Below are positions 36,572 through 48,000 of a stretch of 64,000 nt of DNA, piece by piece (the first letter of the stretch is position 1; the number at the start of each line of letters is the position of its first letter). Below the pieces are notes generated by a model, which did not search any database, was not told the origin of the DNA, and worked only from the letters and a program-made list of their open reading frames with translations. The position numbers were made by a program, and so were the translations under genes. The stretch covers positions 376,057 to 440,056 of the forward strand of contig NW_008246076.1 in assembly GCF_000281045.1 (NCBI RefSeq), read 5' to 3'. The DNA comes from Saprolegnia diclina VS20. Taxonomy: Eukaryota > Oomycota > Saprolegniomycetes > Saprolegniales > Saprolegniaceae.

Positions 36572-36976
36572 NNNNNNNNNNNNNNNNNNNNNNNNNNNNN
36601 NNNNNNNNNNNNNNNNNNNNNNNNNNNNNNNNNNNNNNNNNNNNNNNNNNNNNNNNNNNNNNNNNNNNNNNNNNNNNNNNNNNNNNNNNNNNNNNNNNNN
36701 NNNNNNNNNNNNNNNNNNNNNNNNNNNNNNNNNNNNNNNNNNNNNNNNNNNNNNNNNNNNNNNNNNNNNNNNNNNNNNNNNNNNNNNNNNNNNNNNNNNN
36801 NNNNNNNNNNNNNNNNNNNNNNNNNNNNNNNNNNNNNNNNNNNNNNNNNNNNNNNNNNNNNNNNNNNNNNNNNNNNNNNNNNNNNNNNNNNNNNNNNNNN
36901 NNNNNNNNNNNNNNNNNNNNNNNNNNNNNNNNNNNNNNNNNNNNNNNNNNNNNNNNNNNNNNNNNNNNNNNNNNNN
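36572..36976. other. Assembly gap (405 N)
   Basis: Run of undetermined bases. Repeated motifs on its right side suggest a repeat that defeated assembly. Confidence 0.99.
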
Positions 36977-37084
36977 ACTATACGTGGCAGCGTCCTGGCG
37001 CATGGCAGGTAGCGAAAATGACCGCTTCAACGTCGCCGACGCCACAAAAAAGTGAACGCCACGTGGTAGCCTTTTCTCACTCGT

Positions 37085-37491
37085 ATACAAACACCAAGTG
37101 TATTTGGGAACCCGCCGCCGTTGGTCACACGTGGCATCTGGTCCGCTCGATGGGACCACCATTCTGTCAGCATACAAACATCAAGTGAAAGAACCCGAAG
37201 TCGAAGTTGCCGGATTTCCACCAGCCGCGAAACCCCCCCTTTGCGCCAGTATCGTCTCTGCCAACGTATGCGTTTTGACAGGTCATTTAGGCCCCGACAG
37301 CAAAGATCCATTATCGGTTTCAACAAGATATTCAAAGCGAGAGGAAACGACATGCTGCCCGTCCCTCTCGCTTTCACTTGGGTTTTGTATGGACTTGCCC
37401 TACCCCGGCCCAAATTCGAGAAAGAACTGGCGGGCCTCGCCGATGATTGGGCAAGATCGCGCTTCGAATTTTGGCATACAAACCGCCAATG
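37085..37491. repeat. Four dispersed copies of a 16-bp motif
   Basis: ATACAAACACCAAGTG at 37085-37100, ATACAAACATCAAGTG at 37172-37187, ATACAAAACCCAAGTG on the minus strand at 37375-37390 and ATACAAACCGCCAATG at 37476-37491. The third is inverted relative to the second and both are followed by GAAAG-like sequence. The function is unknown. Confidence 0.5.
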
Positions 37492-37754
37492 AAACGGGTC
37501 GGCTTTTCGAACCGGTTGCAGGTCATTTGCGATTTTGCAGCGCCGGACGCAGTTGGATTTGAATTTTCGCGCCACACGGTATGTGCATGTTGACCGGAGC
37601 GTCCTGTAGGAAGATGGAGCGTCTCCGTCAAGTAGACGTCTAATGTAATGCGATTTCATGCGACTTTGCCATCTTGTAGTCGACGTTCTCCTTGTCCATC
37701 CTCCTCTTCTTGCCAGCCTCGAGGTCCGATTTGCATGCGTGGTCGACGGACGAT

Positions 37755-40088
37755 ATGCACCTTCTCTGTGTAGAACCAACGACGACGACGACGACATCAA
37801 CCAGCATGAACATTGGGATCGAAACACGCCATTTGAAGCGGCCGCGCCCGAGCTACGGCGATAGCCCGTCCGAAGTTGAGTGCCACCACTGGGACATGGG
37901 CAAGCGCCCGTACCGCACACCGACTGTATTGTCGCCGCTTGATGTGGCGTCGGCCGCGCAGCTCCACCAGCAGCTACAGGATCTGCGCCGTGAGAAGATT
38001 GCGACGCCGCTCCTCGCGCTCGTGAGCCGCCTCATGCTCCACCGTATCAACCAAAACATATTTAACGCACCGGTCGACCCGGTCCGCCTCGCCTGTCCGA
38101 CGTACTACGAGGTCATTGCGCGCCCGATGGACCTTGGCACGGTCAAGCAAAACCTGAGCGCGCTACTGTATGCATCCGCCGACCTCGTGGCCGACGACAT
38201 TCGCCTCGTGTTTGCCAACGCGACGCACTTCAACCCGCCGGGCCACATTGTACACGAGTCGGCCAAGCTGCTCGCCAAAGAATTTGAACGCGAGTTTGCC
38301 GCGTACCTCCGGCGCGAGCGCGACCACGCCATCAAGCGCGCCGAGCACAGCTGCCCGCACTGCCAGGGCCACGTCTGCGGTCTCTGCGAAGAAAAGTGCA
38401 TCAACTTTGAGCCGCCGCTCGTGCTCTGTCTCGGCAAGTGCGGCCAGCGCCTCCGCCGCCACGCCACCTACTTTATGACGCCCGACGGGCAGCTCAACTG
38501 GTGCGCGAAATGCGTGCCCAAGCAAGCCGAGTTTACTTACGGCGACCGCGTCGTGACCAAAGCCGAATTGCTCAAGGCCAAGTTCCAAGAAGAACTCACC
38601 GAGCCGTGGGTGCAATGCGACGGGTGCATGGGCTGGGTGCACCAGATCTGCGCGCTCTTCAACAGCGAGATCGCGGCCGACGACGACGTGCCGTTTACGT
38701 GCGCGCTCTGCCGCTTGCGGTCGCTCGAACCAAAGAGTCGCAAGTACAGCGACCCCGCGTCGCCAAGCCACGACGTCGACCACTCGACTCCTGTCTTGGA
38801 CTCACCCGACAAGCAGCTCATGGCGCATAGTATCGACGTGAGCGCGATGGCGACCAAGCGCGACGACATGAGCACCCACTCGCCGATCGTAAAGAAGGCC
38901 AAGTGCATCAAGCCGCTCTTCAAGGACGCGCTCCCGGACGTGCATGCGTCGACGACGCACCTCGGCACGTTCATGCAAACGTGGATCCGCGACCACTTTC
39001 TCTTCCTCGGCGAGTCGCCGGCCGTCGCCAACTCGCTCTTTGTCAAGCTCGCGTCGTCGGTTCGCGTGACCGCGCCAGTGACAGCCACCGCACAAGACCA
39101 TTTCCGGCTCAACGGGTTTGCCTACCCATCCGAGGTGACGTATACGTCCAAGACGATCCTTGTGTTCCAGGAGATTGACGGTACGGACGTCTGCCTCTTC
39201 TCCATGTACGTGCAAGAGTACGGGCCCGATTGTGGCATCCCGAGCAACAACCACCGAACGTACATTGCGTACCTCGACTCGCTCGGGTACTTTCGTCCGC
39301 GCCACGCGCGCACGTCCGTGTACCAGCAGCTCGTGATCGCGTACCTCGCGTTTGCAAAGGCCCGCGGCTTCACCCACGCCCACATCTGGGCGTGCCCGAC
39401 GACGCGCGGCGGCGATTTTATCTACTGGTGCCACCCGTCGCACCAGCGCAACCCGAGCAAGGAGCGCCTCTTGTTGTGGTACAAGGCGGTGATTGCGGCT
39501 GCAAAGGCGCGCCACGTTGCGTTTGGCCATGACACGCTCTGGAGCTCGCACTTTGCCGCGCTTCACTCGGGCATCTCAAACGCGCCGCTGCCGCCGTACT
39601 TTGACGGCGACTACTGGCCCGCCGAGCTCGACCGCGCAGTCCTTACGCCGCTCAAACCGCGGGCCAAGAAGAAGCCGTCCGACGCGACCGAGGCGGTGCC
39701 AAAAGCCAAGGCGCGCGACGCCATCAAGGCCGATGTCTATCGCGCGATCGAGGTGACCAAGGACTCGCTGTTTGTGATTCCGCTCCAGCCCACGTGTGGC
39801 CACTGCGGTCAAGTGCTCGTCAACATGGCCTACTGGCAGTCGCCGACATGCGCGGTCTGCGACGTGTGCGCGGCCGTGAGCGTCGACTCGAACGTGCCGC
39901 TGCAACGGCAGTCGGTGCCCCACTTTGTCGCAAACGACGTTCTCGACGATGTCGAGATTCCGTGCCCGTTCCTCGACCATCGGTCGACGCTGTTGAAGAA
40001 CTGCGAAGAGCGCCACTACCAGTTTGACACGCTGCGCCGGGCCAAGTACTCGACCATGATGCTGCTCTACCACATGGCCACTGCTTAG
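37755..40088 (+). CDS. Compact p300/CBP-type histone acetyltransferase (KAT11)
   Basis: Intronless, 777 residues from ATG 37755 (760 from ATG 37806). In order: a bromodomain at about 85-185 (YYEVIARPMDLGTVKQNL, FANATHFNPPG), a cysteine-rich segment (CPHCQGHVCGLCEEKC), a PHD finger at about 285-325 (WVQCDGCMGWVHQIC, CALC), the KAT11 catalytic domain at about 465-585 (ILVFQEIDGTDVCLFSMYVQ, YIAYLDSLGYFRPR, RTSVYQQLVIAYLAFAKARG, HIWACPTTRGGDFIYWCHP), and a C-terminal cysteine cluster at about 680-705 (CGHCGQ, CAVCDVC) where animal proteins carry ZZ/TAZ2. TAZ1 and KIX are not visible, so it is a compact form. It acetylates histones in the nucleus as a transcription co-activator. The stop lies 36 bp from the convergent STRIP1-like gene. 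Confidence 0.93.
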   Translation: MHLLCVEPTTTTTTSTSMNIGIETRHLKRPRPSYGDSPSEVECHHWDMGKRPYRTPTVLSPLDVASAAQLHQQLQDLRREKIATPLLALVSRLMLHRINQNIFNAPVDPVRLACPTYYEVIARPMDLGTVKQNLSALLYASADLVADDIRLVFANATHFNPPGHIVHESAKLLAKEFEREFAAYLRRERDHAIKRAEHSCPHCQGHVCGLCEEKCINFEPPLVLCLGKCGQRLRRHATYFMTPDGQLNWCAKCVPKQAEFTYGDRVVTKAELLKAKFQEELTEPWVQCDGCMGWVHQICALFNSEIAADDDVPFTCALCRLRSLEPKSRKYSDPASPSHDVDHSTPVLDSPDKQLMAHSIDVSAMATKRDDMSTHSPIVKKAKCIKPLFKDALPDVHASTTHLGTFMQTWIRDHFLFLGESPAVANSLFVKLASSVRVTAPVTATAQDHFRLNGFAYPSEVTYTSKTILVFQEIDGTDVCLFSMYVQEYGPDCGIPSNNHRTYIAYLDSLGYFRPRHARTSVYQQLVIAYLAFAKARGFTHAHIWACPTTRGGDFIYWCHPSHQRNPSKERLLLWYKAVIAAAKARHVAFGHDTLWSSHFAALHSGISNAPLPPYFDGDYWPAELDRAVLTPLKPRAKKKPSDATEAVPKAKARDAIKADVYRAIEVTKDSLFVIPLQPTCGHCGQVLVNMAYWQSPTCAVCDVCAAVSVDSNVPLQRQSVPHFVANDVLDDVEIPCPFLDHRSTLLKNCEERHYQFDTLRRAKYSTMMLLYHMATA

Positions 40089-40124
40089 TGCAACATACTC
40101 CATCGTAGTCGTCGTCGTATTCGT

Positions 40125-42293
40125 TTAACCAAATGCAATCGGCAGTGGCGCGTCGGCGTCGGCCATGAGCCCTTGAATGTCGAGCCACTTTTCATACTGC
40201 TGGCACGTGCCCGTGTCGAGCTTGAGCTCGGCAAAGAGCTTCCGGCAGCTGCCGCCCTCGACGTCGAGCCCATCCGCTTCGAGATCCTGCATGCTTTGCA
40301 CGACGATGCTCACGTTGGAGGCCGCCGGCGACGGCTTGAGACGATCCCAGTAGTACTTGTGGTGGTAGGCTTGGACTTCGCCGGCAAGGAGCGTCTCGAC
40401 CGGCTTGGGCGCCGACGTGACGTTCGTGTCGTCCTCTTCGCTGCGCAGCCAGTCGTCCTCGAGCTCGGGTCGCACGTACAAGTAGACTTCTGTGAGCAAG
40501 TGCACGCAGGTAAACTTGCGGACCCACTAGCACAAGCGTAAGAAGAAGCCGAGATCGTCGACGCGACCAACCTGATGGCCAAGGTACCGCGCTTGGGACT
40601 TGACGAGCTTGAGCGCATAGAGGCGCGTCATGGGCTCCTTGAGGTTCAAGACGCGCTTGAGCCACACGAGCGACTGCGACCGGCACAAGGTCGACTTGAT
40701 CAAGCTCGGCTTGCGCTTGGTGAGGCGCTGCACGAGCCGGAGGACTGACGCGACGCAGCGCAGTTGCTGCCGAGCGTACTCGGCGACCGTCGCTTCGTCC
40801 AACGCCACGACGACCGTGAGCTTCTTGTTGCGACTCGGCAACTTCTCGACGCGCTGCGAGCCGTCCTCAATGACACGCACTTGCACGTACGTTGCAAAGT
40901 CGCGGTTGAGGAATTTCTACTATCAACTTGATACTCGAGTCAACACGAGACACATACCGTCATGGTCGGGAGCACGCCGGCGTCGACGAGCTGCGAGGCG
41001 AGGTACTCGGCCTTGAGCAGATGGCTGCTTCGAACGTGCTTGAGCAGCGTGAGCAGCGTGAGCGACGTGGCGTCCATGAGGATGGCCTTCTCGCGCAGCA
41101 TGTAGGTGAGGTACGCTTGCTCTTCCGGCGACACGTTTGTCTGCGCATTCTCGTACGAGGACGGGTCGGTGCCCGCGGACCCGCGCTTCCCAAACACGTG
41201 GCGCTTGTCCGGGTTCGTGCCGGCGGCCAGAACCGACGCAAAGACGCCCATGATCTCCTTGGCTCTTGGCATCAGCAGCATGCGATACAGTAGCTCGACG
41301 CGGTCGCCCCACTCTTGGTCGAACGTCGGGTCGTCCGTTGCTGAGATCGCCGGCGCCATGTCGTAATGCGGCTTGTGGATGTACGACGTGTAGATGCTAT
41401 CGCGGTGGTTCTGCGCCTTGACCTTGGCGACGTACAGTGGGTCCGAGACCGGTTCGGTAATGGGCACCATTACCGGTCGCTTGATGCTCTTGCACTGGAG
41501 CTTGGTCGGGACCTCGAGCGCTATCGGTGTTGTAGGCAGTATGAGACGACCGCCATGGGATACGGGGCGTACGAAGCGCATGGAAGGCCCGTCGGTCGTT
41601 CTTGAGCTGCGTCAGGCGTGGGAGGTCCCCGAGCATGCGTGTGAACCACGCATAGAGCAGCAGCATGGTGCGCTTCACGGGATAGCCTGCGACGGATTGG
41701 TGCGCTTGCAGACACTCAAAGATGTCGAAGAGCACCTATATGATTACTTCGCATGAGAGGGCCAAGTGGACGGCGATCGCATCCACCTGCTTGGGCTGGC
41801 ACACGCCCAGCTCAAAGAGCGACCGCGCCGAGCAGACCGACTCGGGGCTGAGCACGATCGTGAGGTACAGCATCGTGAGCGCACGGTTCAGCTGGCCAAA
41901 GAGGCGCTCGACCTGGTCAATGTCCATGTACGGAAAGTTGAGGCCCTTGAGGTTCAGCATCGCCCGGGCCAAATGCTGCGCAAAGATCGGCACCGCGCCC
42001 GCCGCGCTGAGGACATCGCAGTTGCGGCGCGCGACCTCAAAGTTGACAAGAAGACGCTGCTGCTCGTCCTTCATGCCCTTGCCTTGGGCGAACGGGATGA
42101 GGACGGACTCGGCGAGGAGCCACGCGTCGCGGTTCGGGCCCTCGAGGTATTGCAGGTACGTGGGCACGGCCTCGGGCGCGATCAAGGCCTCGGACAGCGC
42201 CACATTGACGCCAATAAAGTCGACGCCAAACGCGCAGTAGAAGCACGAGACGCGCTCCTCGACGCTCATCGCCTCAAGCTCGCTCGACTTCAT
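40125..42293 (-). CDS. STRIP1/2 (Far11) homologue, STRIPAK component
   Basis: Exons 42293-41787, 41735-41573, 41520-40958, 40916-40572 and 40526-40125 join in phase to 659 residues. The N-terminal half fits the N1221 domain and contains GYPVKRTMLLLYAWFTRMLG. The C-terminal half matches the DUF3402 domain of STRIP/Far11: LREKAILMDATSLTLLTLLK, VLRLVQRLTKRKPSLIKS, LKRVLNLKEPMTRLYALKLV, KSQARYLGHQ, WVRKFTCVHLLTEVYLYVRP and LEDDWLRSEEDD. STRIP proteins scaffold the STRIPAK complex of PP2A and GCK kinases. Intron 1 is ambiguous: CAG|GTGGAT (51 nt, used here) or a 36-nt alternative that keeps five more residues; both keep frame. ATG 42293 is the first plausible start. Confidence 0.85.
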
Positions 42294-43152
42294 GCTGGTC
42301 GGCAAAATCTTCGCTATTTGTGGCACCTTAAATGTGGCACCGGCCTTCGTATCGAGCTATACAGGACCTCTAAGAACGGATATTACTGACGTGGCAGCAC
42401 GACCGACAAGAAGCCAGTGCCACACATGACGTTCGGCCGTCGTTCGTCGAGGGCCGACAACGAGAAGATCGCGGTGAGCGATCCCATGGACGTATCCACG
42501 CCGGCACTCGCTGTCTCTTGACGTACCCAGACAGTCTATGATCAGGGATGGTCTCCGCCACCGTACTTCATTCTTCAGTTTGGTCATGCCTTGTCCATGA
42601 TGAATGCTCCTTGGGCTCTCCATCTAGCTTTCTCGATCGGACGTATGGGCTCAGCTGCGTGAAGAAGGAACCAAGGGCCGTCTCCGTTCGTGGCCTCGAA
42701 CGCGGAGTAGCAAGTAGGTACTACACCCTGTTCTCCTCTCTGTTCGCATCGTCCCGCCACGGAAATGACAAGAGGCCAAACGCGATGCCGATTGGTCGAC
42801 AGCCTTGGTGACGAGCTACTCGCCGAGCAAAGCTCGAGCGATCTCAGTTTACAAAATCCCAAGTCCAATGAAGCGGTCCTCCTCGATGCGCCGGACCGCC
42901 ACCAGCAGAGTGAGCTTGCCTGCAACGAGCGTCGCGTCCTGGTGGGCACGCTGGTCGCCGTGCCATTATCATCCGCGACAGCTTCCATCCTCCACACGTC
43001 CGTTCGGCCGGTCGCTCGTGGCCGACCGGCTACGCGCCGGTCATCCCTCCGACATGTACGTCGCTCGGCCACAACTCTCGCTGCGCTAAGACAAAGTTGG
43101 ATTACATAAGGAGGTGTTATAATGGCGTTATCAAAACTATCGTGTCGGGCAT
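42294..43152. other. Intergenic region, no gene seen
   Basis: About 860 bp that must contain the STRIP1-like promoter and the La terminator. Frames on both strands look like chance frames. An ATTGG box lies near 42792. Confidence 0.5.
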
Positions 43153-44691
43153 TTAGCGACGGCTACCGCGACCGCGACCACGGCCACCGCCGCGACCACC
43201 ACGGCCACCGCGACCACCGTCGGAGCGCTGGAACTTGTTGCTGTCCGACTGGGAAAGGCGGGCGCGGCGCGCGGTTTCGGCCTCCAGCCAGAACGCGTGC
43301 TCCTCATCGCCTTCCAAAATGACGGCGCCGCCGAGCTTCTCTTCGTTCTCGCCAACGACAACACCATGCGAGACGAGCGAGACGACCTTGGCGGCCGCGA
43401 CCGGCGTGTCGACGCGAAGAAGCGCTTCGGTCTGGCCGAGCTGGAACTGAATGTAAGCGACGACGCCGGCCGCGTCCATCTGGTCGTTGAGCGTGGCCTT
43501 GATGATATCGCGCGAGACGGTCGGGGGCACGCCCGTGAGCTTGACGATGAGGCCCTTCTCGTAGTCGACCTCGACCGGCGGCTCCTCGCCAACGTTGACG
43601 AGCGCAAACACGGGTGTCTTGCCACCCAGCACGGGGTTTTCGAGCGCCTGGAGCTGCGCGAGGATGCGGTTGCTCGACGTCATGTCGGTGAAGTTGATCT
43701 TGGCGATCGTCGAGCCGTTGGCGTACTCGACGTACGGCGGGCGGTTGCCCTCGCCGACGGCGGCGACGAGCATGTCCTTGATGTCGCCAAACTTGACGCC
43801 CTTGCCAATGTTGGAGATGCACACATACTGGCGCGGGCCGTCGACCTCGTCGCGGTTGCGCTTCTTGGACTCCTTGCGGGCGCGACCGGCCACCGCCTCG
43901 GCGTCGGTCACGTGCTTGAACTCGAGCGTCACGTCCTTGACGACAACGGGGTGCGCGGCAAGGTACTCGACGGCCTCCGTCGCGAGCGCCGGCTGCGAGT
44001 AGAGGAGCTGGAGCTCGTTCTTGGCTTCGAGGAGGGTCACGAGCGGCTTCTTGTGGCGGTCGTCGGCCCAGAGGCCCTCGATCGCGGCCATGAGGTCGTG
44101 GAACGAGACGCCGTCCGGGACGTTGGTCGACTGGATCATGGCCACGATGCCCTTTTCAAAGTCACGGCGGTCGTCCATGGGCAGCTTGAGGAACTCGGAG
44201 AGGCGCATCTTCTGCGTCGTGAGGCCCTTGATGACGATGGCCGGGCCCGAGAGGATAGCGTTCGTCGTCTCGTCGTCCTTGAACTCGACGTGGACACAGC
44301 CAAAGAAGCGACCGGCCATCTTGCAGACGCGCGAGAACGTGACCACGTCGGCCGGGAAGGCCGCAGCGATCTCTTCGTGCGTCGGCGGGAGCGTGCCGAG
44401 GCCGACAAAGACCACCGTGCGCTCGGCCGACGTGTCCACCGGGAGCTCGGCGACGACGCGGCGCAGCGCGTTGCGCTCAGCGTTGAGCTCGACGACCGTC
44501 GAGGCCTCAATGGCCGTCGCGAGCTCGGCCGCGTCCGTCGTGAGCGCCTGGAGCTTCTTGAAGGTGAAGAGGACGCTGAACGGGATGAAGCGCTCCGCGT
44601 GCTTGGCGGTCTCGGCCTGGAGGAACTTGTCCCGGCGGAAGTTGCTGTCCGAGAAGTAGAACTCGACTTGCTTGGCGATCAAGTTGCTCAT
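43153..44691 (-). CDS. La protein (LARP3-type RNA chaperone)
   Basis: Intronless, 512 residues from ATG 44691. It begins directly with a La motif (LIAKQVEFYFSDSNFRRDKF, residues 3-22, continuing to about 80). RRM-like regions follow at about 110-190 (VVFVGLGTLPPTHEEI, GCVHVEFKDD) and about 300-390 (YVCISNIGKGVKFGDIKDML), and possibly another near 400-470. The C-terminus is an RGG-type tail of GGRGG repeats ending GRGSRR. La binds the 3' UUU-OH of new RNA polymerase III transcripts and protects them in the nucleus. The longer frame upstream of 44691 uses no better start. An ATTGG box lies 50 bp upstream. Confident on the La family; the extra RRM-like copy is unusual. Confidence 0.88.
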   Translation of the reverse strand: MSNLIAKQVEFYFSDSNFRRDKFLQAETAKHAERFIPFSVLFTFKKLQALTTDAAELATAIEASTVVELNAERNALRRVVAELPVDTSAERTVVFVGLGTLPPTHEEIAAAFPADVVTFSRVCKMAGRFFGCVHVEFKDDETTNAILSGPAIVIKGLTTQKMRLSEFLKLPMDDRRDFEKGIVAMIQSTNVPDGVSFHDLMAAIEGLWADDRHKKPLVTLLEAKNELQLLYSQPALATEAVEYLAAHPVVVKDVTLEFKHVTDAEAVAGRARKESKKRNRDEVDGPRQYVCISNIGKGVKFGDIKDMLVAAVGEGNRPPYVEYANGSTIAKINFTDMTSSNRILAQLQALENPVLGGKTPVFALVNVGEEPPVEVDYEKGLIVKLTGVPPTVSRDIIKATLNDQMDAAGVVAYIQFQLGQTEALLRVDTPVAAAKVVSLVSHGVVVGENEEKLGGAVILEGDEEHAFWLEAETARRARLSQSDSNKFQRSDGGRGGRGGRGGGRGRGRGSRR

Positions 44692-44740
44692 TTTTGGGAA
44701 ATTTGGAAATGAGCTCGGAAAAATGAGTGGCCGCCAGCCG

Positions 44741-44745
44741 ATTGG
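44741..44745 (-). promoter_or_regulatory. CCAAT box upstream of La
   Basis: ATTGG on the plus strand, so CCAAT in gene orientation, 50 bp upstream of the La ATG. Confidence 0.4.
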
Positions 44746-45026
44746 CCAGTACAACGCGCCACCTGCAACGCTGCGGAGAGAGCGCTGGGAGAGGACGCAA
44801 CCACCCGTCGCTCGTGACATCGACTAACTCGAGTCGATGCCCATCGACTAGAACGCCCGGCCGGGTTTAGTCAAGTCGCACTAACTACAAGGCGAGTGAA
44901 GGTTACCACGTTGAAGTTGCGGAACGTTCCTGAGATCCTTGCGATCCACTGGGAAGCTGCAAGTTGCCAAGGTGTCGACCACCGCAAGAAGAGTCCAGTG
45001 GAAGGACTTAAATAGGGAATCGTAGT

Positions 45027-48000
45027 CTACTGGCTGTACTGCGAGTCGGGGACGTAGGCGGTGGGGGGCGGCGCGGGCCGCTGCGAGAGCGTCGTGTTCA
45101 TCGAGCTCTCGCCGTTGTGCGAGCTCAGCTTGTGGATCATGGCTTGGAGCTCGGCGTGCTGCTGCAGCTCGTGTTTCTGGCGACAATACGTCAATTTATC
45201 GAGGAGGGCTTGAAGAGACGACGCACCAGTCGCTTGACGTCGTCGTTGCGATCGCGAATCATGTCGTCTTTGGCCTGCAGCTGGAGACTCGCGTCGGCCA
45301 CCTCGCGTTCCTTGGCCACGAATTTGGCCTATTCCACGTCGACCCTAGTCCGTCATGTAAAGCAAACGTACATGCAATCCTTGGAGCTGGCGCTGGGCAT
45401 CGTCCCGCTCGCGGCGAAGCGCATGCACCGCCGCTTGCTCGTCCTGGAGATGCTGCTGGTAGCGCGCAAGCGTGCCATCGAGCGCAGCCTTCTCCTTGAC
45501 ATACGTCTCCAGTTGCAACTGTTGGCTCCTACAAACCGGCTCATCACCGCAACGCGCGCGCATGTCGTCCTACTCGAAGCGGCTCTCCAAAGACGCAAAC
45601 GACTCTTGGACAGCGCCGAGCTCCGACTCGAGGTGGTCGCGTTCCTACGTCGTTCATTGTTCATGGACCTCGTCGAGCCGTGGCATGATTACAGTCATCG
45701 TCATGCTAAACTCTTCGCTCTGCATCGTGTGGGCTTTGGCGAGGAGCACGAGTTGCTTGTACGTTTCGGTAAACTTGGCGTCGCGCTCGCGCCGGGCCTC
45801 CTGCATGGCCTAGCAAGAATGGTCGTCCATCGTTTCGCAGCAGCGCTGCATACCGTGAGCTCTTCGCGAAGCGACAAATGCTCGACGCTTTGCGCCGCAT
45901 ACGCTTCCGAGATGTTTTCAAATTCGATCTGGGCATGCCGCCGCGCTTTCTCTCTACGTCACCAGTAGGATACGTCGAGCAACGACGCCCGACTCACGTT
46001 TCCAGCATCGCATGACGCGTGTGGGCGTGGGCCTCGGCGACTTCGTCAATGCGCATCTCCAAGACGTGGAGCTTGCGCTTGAGCCCGTTGTTTTCCTACC
46101 AAAACGAGTTGCGTCAACCGTCAGCGGCAGTTTGCACACGAGACGACGCACTTCCTCGAGGCTACAGCGCTGAAGTCGATTGTCGTGCAGGGCGCGCTGC
46201 TTCTTCTCCAGCGCTTGGTTCTACCGCGCACATATTCATGCGTGTCATTTTACAGGACGCAAGTACCTTGGTATCGAGCTCGTGCGCCGCTCCGTCGAGC
46301 CGCTTTTGCAGATGCGCAACGTGCGCGTCGTACTTTTTCTCAAGCGCGCTGTACGCCGCGTCCTTGGCGGCGAGCTGCGCGTCCACTTCGGCCTGTCGAC
46401 GCTGCTGGCGCTCGTCTTCTTGCGCTAGCTGGTCGGCCCATGCGCGCTTGGCTAACTCGTGCTCGGCTTTGGCCAAGTCGAGCTGCTTGGTCACGCCCAG
46501 CATGGCTGCGTCCGAGGTCGCGACCGCGGCGCGAGCGGTCGCGACAACATCGTGCATGCGCTAGTACGACACCCATATACGCTACCGACTACACAAGTAC
46601 GTACGTGGCTGTACGTGTAGAGGCCGTCGGCCAGCGTCATGAGGCTAATGCGCTCGTGGAAGGCCTTGGTCTTGGACTGCGAGAGAAACTTTCGGAGAAA
46701 GTGCAGCACGTCGTGTGTCCAGTGCTTGCTGTCGCTTTGGCAGAGACCGCGACTGATCATGGCGGCGACATCAGGGATCTGAAGCACGTGGTTGAACTCG
46801 CGCAGCGTCGCATGACTCTCGTCCGGCAAGTCGTCGTGCAAGAGGAGCGTCCCAATCAGCGTCTACATCGTCGTCAAAACGCGACCATCCGTACAGGGAC
46901 GTACAAGAAACGCAAGCGAGAAGCGCGGGGTAAACTCGAGGAAGCGCTCGGACGAGAGCGATTGCATGTAGTGCGCCTCACGCTGCGCCAGCGACGTCAG
47001 CTACGACCACCCAATATACATATAGGTGAATGGAGACTCGACCGCGTCGTACCTGCGTCATGTTGACAAGAGCGACGCTCATCGACCACACCCGCTTGTC
47101 CTGGGAGAGGCGCGTAAGGACTTGGCACACGTGCACAGCGTGGTCGTAGTCGGGGGATGTGATGCGATCTAAAAAGAGGTCCGTATCCACGTCGCCCGCG
47201 TCACGCACAAGCGTCGCGATCGTCATGTGCACAAAGCGAAAGAGCTCGACCAGCGTTGATTGCAGCGTCGACGGTTCGTGCTAGTGGTTGGAGGATGTTG
47301 CTCGACGTCGGCAGGATCGAAGCGCGTACCTCGGGGACCGTATCGACGAGCGCGTCGACGACGGCCTTGTCCTCACCGAGAAACGCGACAAAGAACTGCG
47401 CGGCCGCGATCGCTATCGACTGCATCGGGTGCAGCACGACCGGCAGCGTCTGCGAGAGGTTGGGAAACCGCTGAACAAGGTCGCGCCGGAAGCGGTGGCT
47501 CAAACCCACGAGCGTCGAGAGATAGTGCAAGGTCACTTGTAGGTGCAGGACGCTGCTCTCTTGCATGTGAAACCGATCGGTCACCAAGCTCTGCGTGAGC
47601 TCGTGGAGCTCTTCCGAGGCCTCCAAGGCCGGAAGGATCCACGGCTGCGTCGCCAGGTCCGCAAGAAGGTCCACGCACGCCATTTGCAGCGAGACACTAC
47701 AGCCGGTCGGAGCATGTCGATCGAATAAGGAGGGTACCTTTCTTTGGTCGACGAGTTGTCCAAGCTCAGCAGCAGCACGGTATTGTCCTTGTCCGAGACG
47801 ATCGGGCTAATGAGCGCTAGCGCCTTCTCAATGTTCTTGGTCTGGAAGAGCTTTTGCCCCACAGGTTCGCTCAGCACGAGACGCGCGAGAATCGACATGC
47901 TGTAGATGAGGACGCTCGCGTCGTCCGTGCGGTTGAGCATGACGGCCAGCGTCCGCACCAGTTCCTTCCGCTCCGGGAGCTCGGCGACGAAGAGCCGGAC

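Larger units (their letters stand above)
36152..37754. other. Gap-containing intergenic region
   Basis: 1.6 kb upstream of both the sacsin-like gene and the p300 gene, including a 405-N gap. Long frames exist on the minus strand (about 37027-37920) but they have no domain and overlap the p300 start. A short Lys/Cys-rich frame at about 36404-36544 runs to within 30 bp of the gap and could be a fragment. Four related 16-bp motifs lie at 37085-37491. Confidence 0.5.

Noticed and set aside
37027-37920. 297-codon minus-strand frame right of the gap
   Set aside because: Overlaps the p300 start, has no domain and poor codon character.
43297-44712. 471-codon open frame on the plus strand
   Set aside because: Antisense of the La gene; Arg/Asp/Glu-rich and without motifs.
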